Below, piece by piece: positions 29,265 to 38,140 of a stretch of 64,000 nucleotides of DNA. The stretch's first letter is position 1; each line of letters begins with the position of its first letter. Under the pieces are notes generated by a model. That model did not search any database. It saw only the letters and a program-made list of their open reading frames with translations, and had not been told where the DNA came from. Source of the stretch: Sphingobium limneticum (GTDB taxonomy: Bacteria > Pseudomonadota > Alphaproteobacteria > Sphingomonadales > Sphingomonadaceae); assembly GCF_008710155.1 (NCBI RefSeq), contig NZ_VYPZ01000006.1, positions 124,001 through 188,000 of the forward strand, written 5' to 3'. The position numbers were made by a program, and so were the translations under genes.

Positions 29265-29882
29265 ATGCGTAAATTTCTGATCCCCGCCGCCGCCCTGATC
29301 GCTATTGCCGGTGGCAGCGTCGTCATTGCCCAGGGTGCGGCTACCCCCGGCACCAAGGACGTCGCCAAGGTCACCGGCGGCACCTATGCCGTCGAACCCA
29401 GCCACACCCAGATCGTCTTTGCCTATGACCATATGGGCTTCACCAACAATCTGGGCGTGATCGCACAGCCCACCGGCACGCTGACCCTGGACAAGGCCAA
29501 TCCCGCCGCGTCGAAGGTGTCGATCGAAGTACCGATCGCGAACCTCACCACCGGCATCCCGGCGCTGAACGAGCATCTGGCCAAGCCGGAATTCTTCGAT
29601 GCCGCCAAATTCCCGACCGCGACCTTCGTGTCGACCGGCGTGAAGACCGACGGCCCGACCGGCGCGACCATCACCGGCAATCTCACCATCAAGGGCATCA
29701 CCAAGCCGGTGACGCTGGACGCCGAATTTTACGGCGCCGGTGCGAACCCGATGAACAAGAAGGAAAATATCGGCTTCGTCGCCACCGGCACGATCAAGCG
29801 CAGCGATTTCGGCATGGGCATGGCGGTGCCGGTCGTCGGCGACGCGGTGGAACTCAAGATCATCGCAGCCTTCCAGAAGTAA
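29265..29882 (+). CDS. YceI-family periplasmic protein (copy 1)
   Basis: 205 residues. Signal peptide to about residue 23 (VIAQG), then a YceI lipocalin-like domain: GTYAVEPSHTQIVFAYDHMGF, a strand pair SKVSIEVPIANLTTG, the hallmark EFFDAAKFPTATFVST, NLTIKGITKPVTLDAEF and the final SDFGMGMAVPVVGDAVELKI. Family members bind polyisoprenoid-like lipids; the actual ligand here is unknown. A GGAG lies 12 nt before ATG. Followed after 5 bp by a second yceI gene, so the pair is probably an operon. Confidence 0.92.
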   Translation: MRKFLIPAAALIAIAGGSVVIAQGAATPGTKDVAKVTGGTYAVEPSHTQIVFAYDHMGFTNNLGVIAQPTGTLTLDKANPAASKVSIEVPIANLTTGIPALNEHLAKPEFFDAAKFPTATFVSTGVKTDGPTGATITGNLTIKGITKPVTLDAEFYGAGANPMNKKENIGFVATGTIKRSDFGMGMAVPVVGDAVELKIIAAFQK

Positions 29883-29887
29883 GCGCG

Positions 29888-30514
29888 ATGCGCCTGCCGG
29901 CACGGCTCGCTCTGCTTTCCAGCATGATCGCGCTCGTGCCGGCGACCGCCGCGCCACCTGTCATACCGCCGCCCGCGCCCATGGTGCGGGCGGCGCTCTA
30001 TGCGCCCGGTCGCTATGCGGTCGATAGCGAAGCGACCAAAGTCCATTTCCATGTAAAGGCGCTGGTTGGCGGTTATGAGGGCGACTTCCTTGCGCCCGAA
30101 GGCAGCGTCGTCATCGACCCCGCCCGGCCCGATCGCGCCACCGTGGACATCCGCTTTCCCGTCGAGAAACTGACCACAGGGGACTCCTCGACCGACGCCA
30201 TGCTGAAGGGCGACAGCTTTTTCGACATGGCCCGATATCCCACCATCCGCTTCACAGCGCAGGATGCGCCGCTGGTGAACGGCGACACGCCCACGCCAGT
30301 GGCTGGCGAACTCACCATGCACGGGCAGGCCCGGACCGTTACCCTTTACGTACGGCTGGTCGGCACGACCCCGGACGAAGCACCGGGCCTGTCCGTCCTG
30401 CATTTCACCGGCACCATGACGGTGGAGCGCAGCCATTATGGCATGGGTTTCGGTCGCCCCTTCGTATCCGACCATGTGGACCTGACCATCGACGCAATAT
30501 TCCGTCGTGGCTGA
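29888..30514 (+). CDS. YceI-family periplasmic protein (copy 2)
   Basis: 208 residues, divergent from its neighbour. Signal peptide with LSSMIALVPATAAPP, then PGRYAVDSEATKVHFHVKALVGG, FFDMARYPTIRFTAQD, ELTMHGQARTVTLYVRLVG and a C-terminal SHYGMGFGRPFVSDHVDLTI. All YceI landmark blocks are present, but identity to copy 1 is modest, so this is an old duplication rather than a recent one. It ends 60 bp before the leu leader peptide. Confidence 0.9.
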   Translation: MRLPARLALLSSMIALVPATAAPPVIPPPAPMVRAALYAPGRYAVDSEATKVHFHVKALVGGYEGDFLAPEGSVVIDPARPDRATVDIRFPVEKLTTGDSSTDAMLKGDSFFDMARYPTIRFTAQDAPLVNGDTPTPVAGELTMHGQARTVTLYVRLVGTTPDEAPGLSVLHFTGTMTVERSHYGMGFGRPFVSDHVDLTIDAIFRRG

Positions 30515-30543
30515 ACGCCTGTACGACAGAAACATCTTTACCC

Positions 30544-30735
30544 CCGCCCCCGAAAAGGGTTAAGGGGCGGCATCATGCAGCGCGTTTCGCTTCTTACCCT
30601 GCTACGACTTACACGCCCTTAGGCGTGGCTTTTGTGCTGCCTTCCGGCTAAGGGCAGCGTCGATCCGCCTAAGGGCATTCATCACAGTCAAGTCGTACCC
30701 CGGAAGCGCCCTCATGCGCGCTCCGTGCCAGGAAG
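30544..30735 (+). promoter_or_regulatory. Putative leucine attenuator leader RNA of leuA
   Basis: Stems seen: CCGCCCC/GGGGCGG (30544-30550/30564-30570), covering the leader's ribosome site; GCCCTTAGGCG (30615-30625) is an exact complement of CGCCTAAGGGC (30666-30676); ACGACTT/AAGTCGT (30604-30610/30690-30696) extends it; GCTGCC/GGCAGC (30636-30641/30653-30658) is nested. GCTAAGGGC at 30647-30655 could compete for the first segment. A ribosome stalled on the Leu codons (30590-30610) would cover the 5' strands. No T-run follows, so control may act on translation or through Rho. Confidence 0.6.
30575..30622 (+). CDS. leuA leader peptide, leucine-rich
   Basis: 15-codon ORF MQRVSLLTLLRLTRP, five leucines within seven positions (codons at 30590, 30593, 30599, 30602, 30608), ending TAG. 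AAGGGG at 30562-30567 lies 7 nt before the ATG. It sits 125 bp upstream of leuA, and its 3' end is complementary to downstream leader RNA. This is the composition and placement expected of an attenuation leader sensing charged Leu-tRNA. Too short for ordinary gene finding. Confidence 0.75.
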   Translation: MQRVSLLTLLRLTRP

Positions 30736-30747
30736 TAGTTTGATCCC

Positions 30748-32421
30748 ATGATGCTGACCGATCCCGCACAAAAATACCGCGCCTTCCCGCAGGTGGACCT
30801 GCCCAACCGCCAATGGCCGTCGAACGTCATCACCAAGGCGCCCCGCTGGCTGTCCACCGACATGCGCGACGGCAACCAGTCGCTGATCGACCCGATGAAC
30901 GCGGAAAAGAAGCGCCGCTTCTTCGACCTGCTGCTCAAGGTCGGCGTCAAGGAGATCGAGGTCGGCTTTCCGGCCGCCGGCGCGACCGAGTTCGATTTCA
31001 TTTCCGGGCTGGTGAAGACCGGCGCGATCCCCGACGACGTGATGCCTCAGGTGCTGACGCAGGCGCGCGAAGACCTGATCGCCACCACCTTCGAAAGCCT
31101 GCGCGGCGCGAAGCAGGCGATCGTCCATGTCTATAACGCGATCTCGCCCGCTTGGCGGAACATCGTGTTCCAGATGGAACGGCCGCAAATCCGCGACATC
31201 GCGATCCACGCCGCCAAGCTGCTGCGCGACAATGCCGCCAAGCAGCCCGACACCGACTGGCATTTCGAATATTCGCCCGAAACCTTCTCCACCGCCGAGC
31301 TGGATTTCAGCCTGGAATGCTGCGAAGCGGTGATGGAGATTCTCCAGCCGACGCCCGAGCGTCCGCTGATCCTGAACCTGCCCGCCACCGTCGAGTGCGC
31401 GACGCCCAATATCTATGCCGACCAGATCGAATGGATCTGCCGCAATATCTCGCGCCGCGACAGCGTCGTGATTTCGCTGCACACCCATAATGACCGGGGC
31501 ACCGGGGTCGCTGCCGCTGAACTGGGCATCATGGCCGGCGCCGACCGCGTCGAAGGCTGCCTGTTCGGCAATGGCGAACGCACCGGCAATTGCGATCTGG
31601 TGACGGTCGCGCTGAACATGTACACGCAGGGGATCAACCCGGAACTGGACTTCAGCGACATCGACGAAGTCATCCAGACCGTCGAATATTGCAACCAGCT
31701 GCCCGTCCACCCGCGCCATCCCTATGCCGGCGAACTGGTGTTCACCGCCTTTTCCGGCAGCCATCAGGACGCGATCAAGAAGGGTTTCGCCGCGCAGGAC
31801 GCGCGCAACGATCTGTTCTGGAACGTCCCCTATCTGCCGATCGATCCCAAGGATCTGGGCCGCGACTATGAAGCGGTGATCCGCGTCAATTCGCAGTCGG
31901 GCAAGGGTGGCGTCGCCTGGGTGCTGCAACAGGATAAGGGCTACAAGCTGCCCAAGAAGATGCAGGCCGATTTCTCCAAGGTGGTGCAGGGCCTTGCCGA
32001 CCAGTCCAGCCGCGAACTCAACGCCGCCGATATCGGCGACGCGTTCGAGACGCATTATTGCCTGACCGGCGATCAGGCCTACAGCCTGATCGATTATCAT
32101 GAGAGCGGCACGGCGGGCGACCGCATCTTCACCGGCAAGATCGCGCATGAAGGCGTAGAGCGCTCCATTTCCGGGCGCGGCAACGGCCTGCTGTCCTCGG
32201 TGCTGGCCGCGCTGCGCGACGAATTTGGCGTACAGCTGGAAATCGCCGACTATAGCGAACATGCGATCGGCGCAGGCAGCGACGTGAACGCCGCCGCCTA
32301 TGTCGAATGCCGCACCCCCGATGGCCGGACGGTGTTCGGCGTGGGCACCGATAGCGACGTCGCGACCGCTTCGGTCAAGGCCGTGCTGTCGGCCGCCAAC
32401 GGGATTGCGGTGCGGGGTTAA
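30748..32421 (+). CDS. leuA: 2-isopropylmalate synthase
   Basis: First committed step of leucine synthesis: acetyl-CoA plus 2-ketoisovalerate to 2-isopropylmalate. 557 residues, the long type. DRE-TIM barrel with [15 protein letters not shown] (metal/catalytic DGNQ), [18 protein letters not shown] (HxH metal ligands), [22 protein letters not shown]-terminal leucine-binding domain [23 protein letters not shown] 30748 or the adjacent ATG 30751; AGGAAG at 30730-30735 is rather far away. Likely leucine-regulated both by feedback and by the leader. Confidence 0.96.
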   Translation: MMLTDPAQKYRAFPQVDLPNRQWPSNVITKAPRWLSTDMRDGNQSLIDPMNAEKKRRFFDLLLKVGVKEIEVGFPAAGATEFDFISGLVKTGAIPDDVMPQVLTQAREDLIATTFESLRGAKQAIVHVYNAISPAWRNIVFQMERPQIRDIAIHAAKLLRDNAAKQPDTDWHFEYSPETFSTAELDFSLECCEAVMEILQPTPERPLILNLPATVECATPNIYADQIEWICRNISRRDSVVISLHTHNDRGTGVAAAELGIMAGADRVEGCLFGNGERTGNCDLVTVALNMYTQGINPELDFSDIDEVIQTVEYCNQLPVHPRHPYAGELVFTAFSGSHQDAIKKGFAAQDARNDLFWNVPYLPIDPKDLGRDYEAVIRVNSQSGKGGVAWVLQQDKGYKLPKKMQADFSKVVQGLADQSSRELNAADIGDAFETHYCLTGDQAYSLIDYHESGTAGDRIFTGKIAHEGVERSISGRGNGLLSSVLAALRDEFGVQLEIADYSEHAIGAGSDVNAAAYVECRTPDGRTVFGVGTDSDVATASVKAVLSAANGIAVRG

Positions 32422-32445
32422 GTTCACCCCCGCCTCCCAAATTAC

Positions 32446-32535
32446 CGTCATTCCCGCGTCGGCGGGAATCCATCTCCCGACCTTGCGATATGAGGCAAGC
32501 ATGGGAGATGGATCCCCGCCTCCGCGGGGATGACG
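32446..32535. repeat. Inverted pair of CGTCATTCCCGC repeats
   Basis: Arm 1 (32446-32478) starts CGTCATTCCCGCG and ends CCATCTCCC; arm 2 (32503-32535) is its near reverse complement, from GGGAGATGG to GGGGATGACG. This is a BIME-like inverted pair between convergent leuA and the M20 peptidase gene, and could terminate both transcripts. Confidence 0.8.
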
Positions 32536-32552
32536 GCGTGTTTGGACTGGGC

Positions 32553-33920
32553 TTACCGCGCCAAAGCGCGCACCACCCGGTCCCATTGCTCCAGCGATTC
32601 TGGGATGCCGGCCACGGGCACCCGCTCGTTCAAGCCATGGGCAAAGCCGTCCTCCGCCTTCATGAACAGGCTGGACACACCATAGCTGGGCACGCCCAAA
32701 GCGCGGAAATAGAGGCTGTCGGTGGCGCCCGCCGACATGCCCGGCATCACCGCGATGCCCGGCGACCGGGCAAGCACGGCGCCGCGCACCGCCCGCATCA
32801 CGTCCCCGCGCAGGGGCGAGGCATCGCTCGCCAGCGGATCGCCCAGCGTCTTCACCGTGGCGCTGGCGTCATTCACCACCTTCACCAGTTGCGCCTTCAC
32901 ATCTTCGATGCTGACGCCGGGGAAGATGCGGCAATTGACGCTGACCTTCGCGCTTTGCGGCAGGGCATTGAGCGCATGGCCCGCCTGCGCCATGGTCGCG
33001 ACGCAGGTGGTGCGCACCTGCCCGATAAATTCCGGCCGGGTCGATAGCAGGTCCGCCGCCGCCGCGTCGCCGCTCTGCGCATAGCGCTTCATCGCCTGCC
33101 CCACCTCGCCACCGATCCGGTCGGCGGACAGCGCCAGCGACGCCTTGGTCAGTTCGTTGCGCATCGGCGGGAATTTATACGCCGCGATCGCGTCGATCGC
33201 CTTGGCCATGCGGTAAATGGGATTGCCCGGCGTCGGCGCGCTGGAATGACCGCCCGCATCGGTGAATGCGAACTCATAATCGGCATAGCTCTTCTCGCCC
33301 GCCTGCAACTGATACAGCACAGGCTTGCCTTCGTCATTCAGCAGCCCGCCGCCGCCATCGCCGTTCAGCAGCAGCTCCAGATCCTTGTATTGCTGCGACA
33401 ATGCCTTGGTCGTCACCATGTCGGTTTCCTCGTCCCCCGACAGGAGCAGGATCACGGACCGGCGCGGCTTCCAGCCTTCCTTCTTCAACTGCGCCAGGGT
33501 CGCGACCATCATCGCGACATCATATTTATTATCTTCCGACCCGCGCCCGAAAATATAGCCATTCTCCTCCACCGGCACGAAGGGATCGCGGGTCCAGTCC
33601 GCCCGCTCCGCCGCAACCACATCCATATGGCCGATCAGGCCCAGCGCTTTCAGCTTGGGATCGCTGCCCCTGATCGTCGCAGCCAGGGTCGCCGTTTCCC
33701 CGATCGGCGTGATGACGATATCCGCGTCGGCAAAGCCCGCCTTTTTCAGCACGCCTGCATAATAGGCCGCCAGCTTGGGCACCTGCCCCTCACCCTGCAC
33801 CGTCTTGATCGCCACGGAGCGCATCAGGATATCCTTGGCCGCGCCGGCATCGGCCGCCGCCTGCACCGCTTGCGGCACCGCCAGCAACGCCACCCCCATT
33901 ATTGCGCCCCGCATCATCAT
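32553..33920 (-). CDS. Secreted M20-family metallopeptidase
   Basis: About 455 residues. Signal peptide MMMRGAIMGVALLAVPQAVQA, then an M20/M28-fold zinc peptidase: first metal motif GLIGHMDVVAAE (H-x-D), bridging Asp in GRGSEDNKYDVA, catalytic/metal acids in LLSGDEETDM, and a C-terminal histidine in FAHGLNERVP. A dimerisation domain lies between (GGHSSAPTPGNPIYRM). I chose ATG 33920, with CGGGAG nine nt upstream, over 33962. Probably a periplasmic di- or carboxypeptidase; substrate unknown. Confidence 0.9.
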   Translation of the reverse strand: MMMRGAIMGVALLAVPQAVQAAADAGAAKDILMRSVAIKTVQGEGQVPKLAAYYAGVLKKAGFADADIVITPIGETATLAATIRGSDPKLKALGLIGHMDVVAAERADWTRDPFVPVEENGYIFGRGSEDNKYDVAMMVATLAQLKKEGWKPRRSVILLLSGDEETDMVTTKALSQQYKDLELLLNGDGGGGLLNDEGKPVLYQLQAGEKSYADYEFAFTDAGGHSSAPTPGNPIYRMAKAIDAIAAYKFPPMRNELTKASLALSADRIGGEVGQAMKRYAQSGDAAAADLLSTRPEFIGQVRTTCVATMAQAGHALNALPQSAKVSVNCRIFPGVSIEDVKAQLVKVVNDASATVKTLGDPLASDASPLRGDVMRAVRGAVLARSPGIAVMPGMSAGATDSLYFRALGVPSYGVSSLFMKAEDGFAHGLNERVPVAGIPESLEQWDRVVRALAR

Positions 33921-34114
33921 ATATTGAAACTCCCGGATGGATTGATCCTTCATATCTGGCATAGCGGATCGGCCGGGCCAATGCGTTTGACCTGACGTGC
34001 ATGCGGAAAGAGGACCACCTTATCTGCGTTGCATCCCCCTGAAAGAATTGCTTGCGCGCAATCGGGCCGCCGATTCCCATATTGCGCGTCGAAACGCCTA
34101 CAGGAACGATACCC

Positions 34115-35428
34115 ATGGCCATCAACTATCGCAGTTTCGGATTTCAGGTGCTGGCCGGCATGGTCGTGGGCCTGTTGCTGGGCCTGGTCGCGCGTCAGAT
34201 CGGCGCGGGGCCGGATGGCGACCTCAACTGGCTGGCGACCGCGCTCAAGACGGTGGGATCGATCTTCGTATCCCTGCTGAAAGCGATCGTGCCGCCTCTG
34301 GTCTTCGCCGCCATCGTCGCGTCGATCGCCAATCTGCGGGCGCTGGACAATGCGGCGCGCCTTGCCGGGCAGACCTTGCTCTGGTTCGCCATCACCGCCC
34401 TGATCGCGGTCGCCATCGGCATCACCATCGGCGTCATCGTCCAGCCGGGCACTGGCCTGCAAGGCACGGCTTTGGCCATGGGCAAGAGTGACAGCATGGG
34501 CGGCTGGCTCGATTTCCTGAAGGGCCTGGTCCCCGGCAACAGCCTGGCGCTGTCGGCCGGCACCAAGATCAGCGACGGCGGCGCATCCACCAGCATCAGC
34601 TTCAACATCCTGCAATTGCTGGTCATCTCGATCGCGGTCGGCCTAGCCACCTTGAAGGTCGGGGAAAAGGCCGACGCCTTTCTCGGCTTCGTCCGCTCGC
34701 TGCTGGCCGTGGTGCGCGCGATATTGGGCTGGGTCATCCGCCTGACGCCGATAGGCTCGGCCGCCCTCATCGGCACCGCCATCGCCACCTATGGCTGGAG
34801 CGCACTGGCGCAGCTGGGCACCTTCACCGCCGCCATCTATCTCGGCCTCGCGCTGGTATTGCTGGTCGTCTATCCGCTGCTGCTGATCGCCAATGGCCTG
34901 AAACCCGGCCCCTTCTTCGCCAAGGCATGGCCGGCGATCCAACTGGCCTTCGTGTCGCGCTCCTCGGTCGGCACCCTGCCCGTCACCGAAGCCGTGACCG
35001 AGCGGCTGGGCGTCGACAAGGGCTATGCCGCCTTCGCCATCCCGCTGGCATCGACCACCAAGATGGATGGCTGCGCGTCCATCTATCCCGCGCTGGCGGC
35101 GATCTTCGTCGCGGGCTTCTACGGCATCCCGCTCCACTTCATCGACTATGCGCTGATCGTGTTCGTGTCCGTCATCGGTTCGGCCGCGACGGCGGGCCTG
35201 ACCGGCGCGATCGTGATGCTGACGCTGACCCTTTCGACGCTGGGCCTGCCGCTGGAGGGCGTTGGCCTGCTGCTCGCCATCGACCCAATCCTCGACATGG
35301 GCCGCACGGCGGTCAACGTCGCGGGCCAGGTGCTGGTCGGCGTCATCGTCGCCAAGCGCGAAGGGATATTGGACGAGGCGGCCTATTATGGCGCCGCCGA
35401 TCCGACCGGCGAACAAGCGTTGACCTGA
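34115..35428 (+). CDS. Dicarboxylate/amino acid:cation symporter (DAACS family)
   Basis: Inner-membrane glutamate-transporter-fold carrier of about 437 residues. Hairpin-1 serine motif SRSSVGTLPVTEA, TM7 motif STTKMDGCAS (family NMDG), hairpin 2 SVIGSAATAGLTG, and TM8 with D390, D394, R397, N401 in DPILDMGRTAVNVAGQ. By residue count these match archaeal GltPh numbering, but position 405, normally Asp (NVTGD) and part of a sodium site, is Gln. Coupling ion or substrate may therefore differ. Start ATG 34115 has AGGA about 8-9 nt upstream. Substrate not predictable. Confidence 0.88.
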   Translation: MAINYRSFGFQVLAGMVVGLLLGLVARQIGAGPDGDLNWLATALKTVGSIFVSLLKAIVPPLVFAAIVASIANLRALDNAARLAGQTLLWFAITALIAVAIGITIGVIVQPGTGLQGTALAMGKSDSMGGWLDFLKGLVPGNSLALSAGTKISDGGASTSISFNILQLLVISIAVGLATLKVGEKADAFLGFVRSLLAVVRAILGWVIRLTPIGSAALIGTAIATYGWSALAQLGTFTAAIYLGLALVLLVVYPLLLIANGLKPGPFFAKAWPAIQLAFVSRSSVGTLPVTEAVTERLGVDKGYAAFAIPLASTTKMDGCASIYPALAAIFVAGFYGIPLHFIDYALIVFVSVIGSAATAGLTGAIVMLTLTLSTLGLPLEGVGLLLAIDPILDMGRTAVNVAGQVLVGVIVAKREGILDEAAYYGAADPTGEQALT

Positions 35429-35455
35429 CGCCCGCGTGGGACCATGGACGGCCCC

Positions 35456-36799
35456 ATGACACAGCATCAGGTTCACATCATCGGCGGCGGCATGGCCGGT
35501 ACCGAAGCGGCATGGCAATTGGCGCAGGCAGGCATCAAGGTTCGCCTGTCCGAAATGCGCGGTAGCGGAGATACGACGCCCGCGCATCAGACGGATGGCC
35601 TTGCCGAACTGGTCTGTTCCAACAGCTTCCGGTCCGACGATGCGGACAAGAATGCCGTGGGCCTGCTGCATCAGGAAATGCGCCGGCTGGGATCGCTGAT
35701 CATGGCGAGTGCCGAGCCGGCCAAGGTGCCCGCCGGCTCGGCGCTCGCCGTCGATCGCCATGTCTTTTCCGACGCCGTCACCCGCGCGCTGGCCGATCAT
35801 CCCAATGTGGAAATCGTGCGCGAGCGGATCGACATGGTGCCGACCGAGGGCATGACCATCATCGCTACCGGCCCGCTCACCGCGCCCGGCCTGGCGCAGA
35901 GCATCGGCCAGGCGGCAGGCATGGAGCATCTGGCTTTCTTCGACGCGATCGCACCCGTCATTCATCATGACAGCATCGATGTGGACCAGTGCTGGATGGC
36001 CAATCGCTGGGACAAGATCGGTCCCGGCGGTGGCGAGGGCAAGGATTATATCAACTGCCCGATGGACAAGGACCAATATCAGGCCTTCGTCCAGGGGCTG
36101 CTGGACGGCGAAAAGACCGAGTTCAAGGAATGGGAGAGCAACACTCCTTATTTCGAAGGCTGCATGCCGATCGAGGTCATGGCGTCACGCGGGCCGGAAA
36201 CGCTGCGCCATGGGCCGATGAAGCCGATGGGGCTGGACAATCCGCGCACCGGCCGTTGGCCCTATGCGGTGGTGCAGTTGCGGCAGGATAATGCCAGCGG
36301 CACATTGTGGAACATGGTCGGTTTTCAGACCAAGCTGAAGCATGGCGCGCAGGTCGAATTGTTCCGCACTATCCCGGGTTTGCAGAATGCCGAATTTGCG
36401 CGGCTGGGCGGGCTGCATCGCAATACTTTCATCCAGTCGCCTAAGCTGCTCGACCCGACATTGCGCCTGAAAAGTGCGCCGCATATCCGCTTCGCCGGCC
36501 AGATGACGGGGTGCGAAGGCTATGTGGAGAGCGCCGCGATTGGCCTGATCGCCGGGCGTTTCGCCGCCGCTGAACTGCTGGGCCGCGAACTGACCCCACC
36601 CCCGGCCGACACGGCGCTCGGCGCGCTGCTCGGCCATGTGACGGGCAATGTGGAAACCGCGGACTATCAGCCGATGAACGTTAATTTCGGCCTGTTTCCG
36701 ACGCTGGCGGACGTGAAGAAGAAGAGCCGCAAGGAAGCCTATACGTCCCGCGCCCGCGCCTCCTTCGGCGTGTGGATGGGGGATATGGAGATCGCCTGA
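35456..36799 (+). CDS. trmFO: Methylenetetrahydrofolate-tRNA-(uracil-5-)-methyltransferase
   Basis: FAD- and folate-dependent enzyme making ribothymidine (m5U54) in tRNA. About 447 residues. N-terminal dinucleotide motif [20 protein letters not shown], the GidA-like [14 protein letters not shown] block, [14 protein letters not shown], and a C-terminal [25 protein letters not shown] 35456 (MTQHQVH) or 35444 (MDGPMTQ) are both possible. It follows the symporter by 27 bp. A CCGG-type palindrome lies 6 bp after the stop. Confidence 0.95.
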   Translation: MTQHQVHIIGGGMAGTEAAWQLAQAGIKVRLSEMRGSGDTTPAHQTDGLAELVCSNSFRSDDADKNAVGLLHQEMRRLGSLIMASAEPAKVPAGSALAVDRHVFSDAVTRALADHPNVEIVRERIDMVPTEGMTIIATGPLTAPGLAQSIGQAAGMEHLAFFDAIAPVIHHDSIDVDQCWMANRWDKIGPGGGEGKDYINCPMDKDQYQAFVQGLLDGEKTEFKEWESNTPYFEGCMPIEVMASRGPETLRHGPMKPMGLDNPRTGRWPYAVVQLRQDNASGTLWNMVGFQTKLKHGAQVELFRTIPGLQNAEFARLGGLHRNTFIQSPKLLDPTLRLKSAPHIRFAGQMTGCEGYVESAAIGLIAGRFAAAELLGRELTPPPADTALGALLGHVTGNVETADYQPMNVNFGLFPTLADVKKKSRKEAYTSRARASFGVWMGDMEIA

Positions 36800-36805
36800 T
36801 CCCCT

Positions 36806-36831
36806 GTTCCCCGGCGAAGGCCGGGGTCCAG
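36806..36831. repeat. Dispersed CCGG-type palindrome
   Basis: GTTCCCCGGCGAAGGCCGGG then GTCCAG, identical over the core to 29111-29136 and matching both arms at 60507-60572. Fits between convergent trmFO and the EF-hand gene, with 6 and 4 bp to spare, so it probably serves as their shared hairpin terminator. Confidence 0.75.
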
Positions 36832-36835
36832 AATT

Positions 36836-37300
36836 TCAGCATTTGCACTTCGCCTTCACCGCCCGCTTGGGCGCGGTCGCGGCGAACTCGGCGGGGGTCA
36901 GCTTGCCGTCCTTGTCGGCATCCGCCGCGCCGAACCGGTCCGATGTCCCCACTGCCCATTCCTCGAACGACAGCAGATTGTCGCCATCCTTGTCGAGCGC
37001 CTTGAAAGCCTTGGTCCGGCTGCCCAACATCTCGATCCGGGTGATGACGCCGTCGCGGTTGCGATCGTAACGGGCGAAGCGCTTCTGCTCCCGACTCTGC
37101 GGACTGGCCTCGCCCGGCATGGGTGGCGCATCCCCCACGGCATCGGGATCGCCCTCGGGCAGGCTCTCGACGGCGGGCGGCGGCGGCGGTGCGACGGCCA
37201 GTTGGGGCACCGGCACATTGTCAGCCCGCCCCTGCCACCAGAATAATCCGCCCGCGACCAGCAACAGCGCCGCCATGCCGCCCGCCAGCAATCGCCCCAT
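36836..37300 (-). CDS. Membrane-anchored EF-hand protein
   Basis: 154 residues. An N-terminal hydrophobic helix (LLAGGMAALLLVAGGLFWW) acts as signal or anchor; a proline-rich linker follows. Three calcium loops are seen: DRNRDGVITRIE, DKDGDNLLSFEE and DADKDGKLTPAE, each with acidic residues at positions 1, 3, 5 and 12. The C-terminus is KAKCKC, two cysteines in a basic tail. Likely a calcium-binding periplasmic protein; function unknown. Convergent with trmFO; 42 bp separate it from the squalene-synthase-like gene upstream. Confidence 0.82.
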   Translation of the reverse strand: MGRLLAGGMAALLLVAGGLFWWQGRADNVPVPQLAVAPPPPPAVESLPEGDPDAVGDAPPMPGEASPQSREQKRFARYDRNRDGVITRIEMLGSRTKAFKALDKDGDNLLSFEEWAVGTSDRFGAADADKDGKLTPAEFAATAPKRAVKAKCKC

Positions 37301-37342
37301 GCCTGCCCCCTTCGATGCGTTGGGGCAGCCTATCCCGACGGC

Positions 37343-38005
37343 CTAGCGCCCCACAAGCGCAATTCGCAGCAACCGCCACGCTAGCGCCCGCGATATCCCG
37401 GTCGGCGCCCCGCGCCCTTCCAGCACATCCTGCCGCGCCAGCGTGAACGCGATACGCAGCGGCTTCCAGCCCCGCGTCCAGCGCGCGCCATCCACCTGCG
37501 GCAGCAATTCCTGCGCCAATTCCAGCGCCGCCTTGCACAACGCCGCGTCGCCGACATGCCCGGCCAGATCCCAGAGCGCCCAGACCCGTCCCGCCGCCTC
37601 CAGCCAATCCGGCGCCTCCGCCACATCGGCCAGCGCCCGGAACAATCCACCGCCACGACCGGCGGCATAGTCGCGCAGGCCAATCAGGTCGATTTCCGGC
37701 TCGACCACCAGAACTTCCCACCCGTCGATCACCGCCGACAGGGCCGGCGCGTCCATCGCCCCACTCCCCCGCATCGCATCGACCACAGGCTCGCCCGTCC
37801 CCTTCATGCCCGTGCCATCGTCGATGACGTCATTCCACCAGGCGAGGCGCATCTGCCCGATCATCGCTTCGCTGGTGGTCCGCGCCACCTTGGCGAGCCG
37901 CGCATCGAACGCCCACAGCGCCCGGTGCCGGTCCACCTGCCCGGCGGCCGCATGCGCGCTCAGCAGCATCGCCAGCGGCGGCACCGCATCATCGCCCAGG
38001 CTCAT
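37343..38005 (-). CDS. Squalene/phytoene synthase-family-like protein
   Basis: 220 residues. The region DARLAKVARTTSEAMIGQMRLAWWNDVI is typical of the bacterial squalene/phytoene synthase-like (NDUFAF6-like) group, and GLRDYAAGRGGGLFRALADV follows the same pattern. The Asp-rich DxxxD substrate motifs of real prenyl-condensing enzymes are not visible, so catalysis is doubtful; an assembly or chaperone role is possible but unproven. No terpene genes are nearby. ATG start clear; no strong ribosome site. Confidence 0.65.
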   Translation of the reverse strand: MSLGDDAVPPLAMLLSAHAAAGQVDRHRALWAFDARLAKVARTTSEAMIGQMRLAWWNDVIDDGTGMKGTGEPVVDAMRGSGAMDAPALSAVIDGWEVLVVEPEIDLIGLRDYAAGRGGGLFRALADVAEAPDWLEAAGRVWALWDLAGHVGDAALCKAALELAQELLPQVDGARWTRGWKPLRIAFTLARQDVLEGRGAPTGISRALAWRLLRIALVGR

Positions 38006-38140
38006 GCCGCGACTCCCGCGATACAGCCGAATTCGCGCGTTATCGGTCCTTTAACCATCTTCCTCATACACATTCTAACGAGTGCGCCTGCATAAGCGGA
38101 CAGGCTGCCCTGCCCATTATCGGGGGGTATCGGGCGCGAC

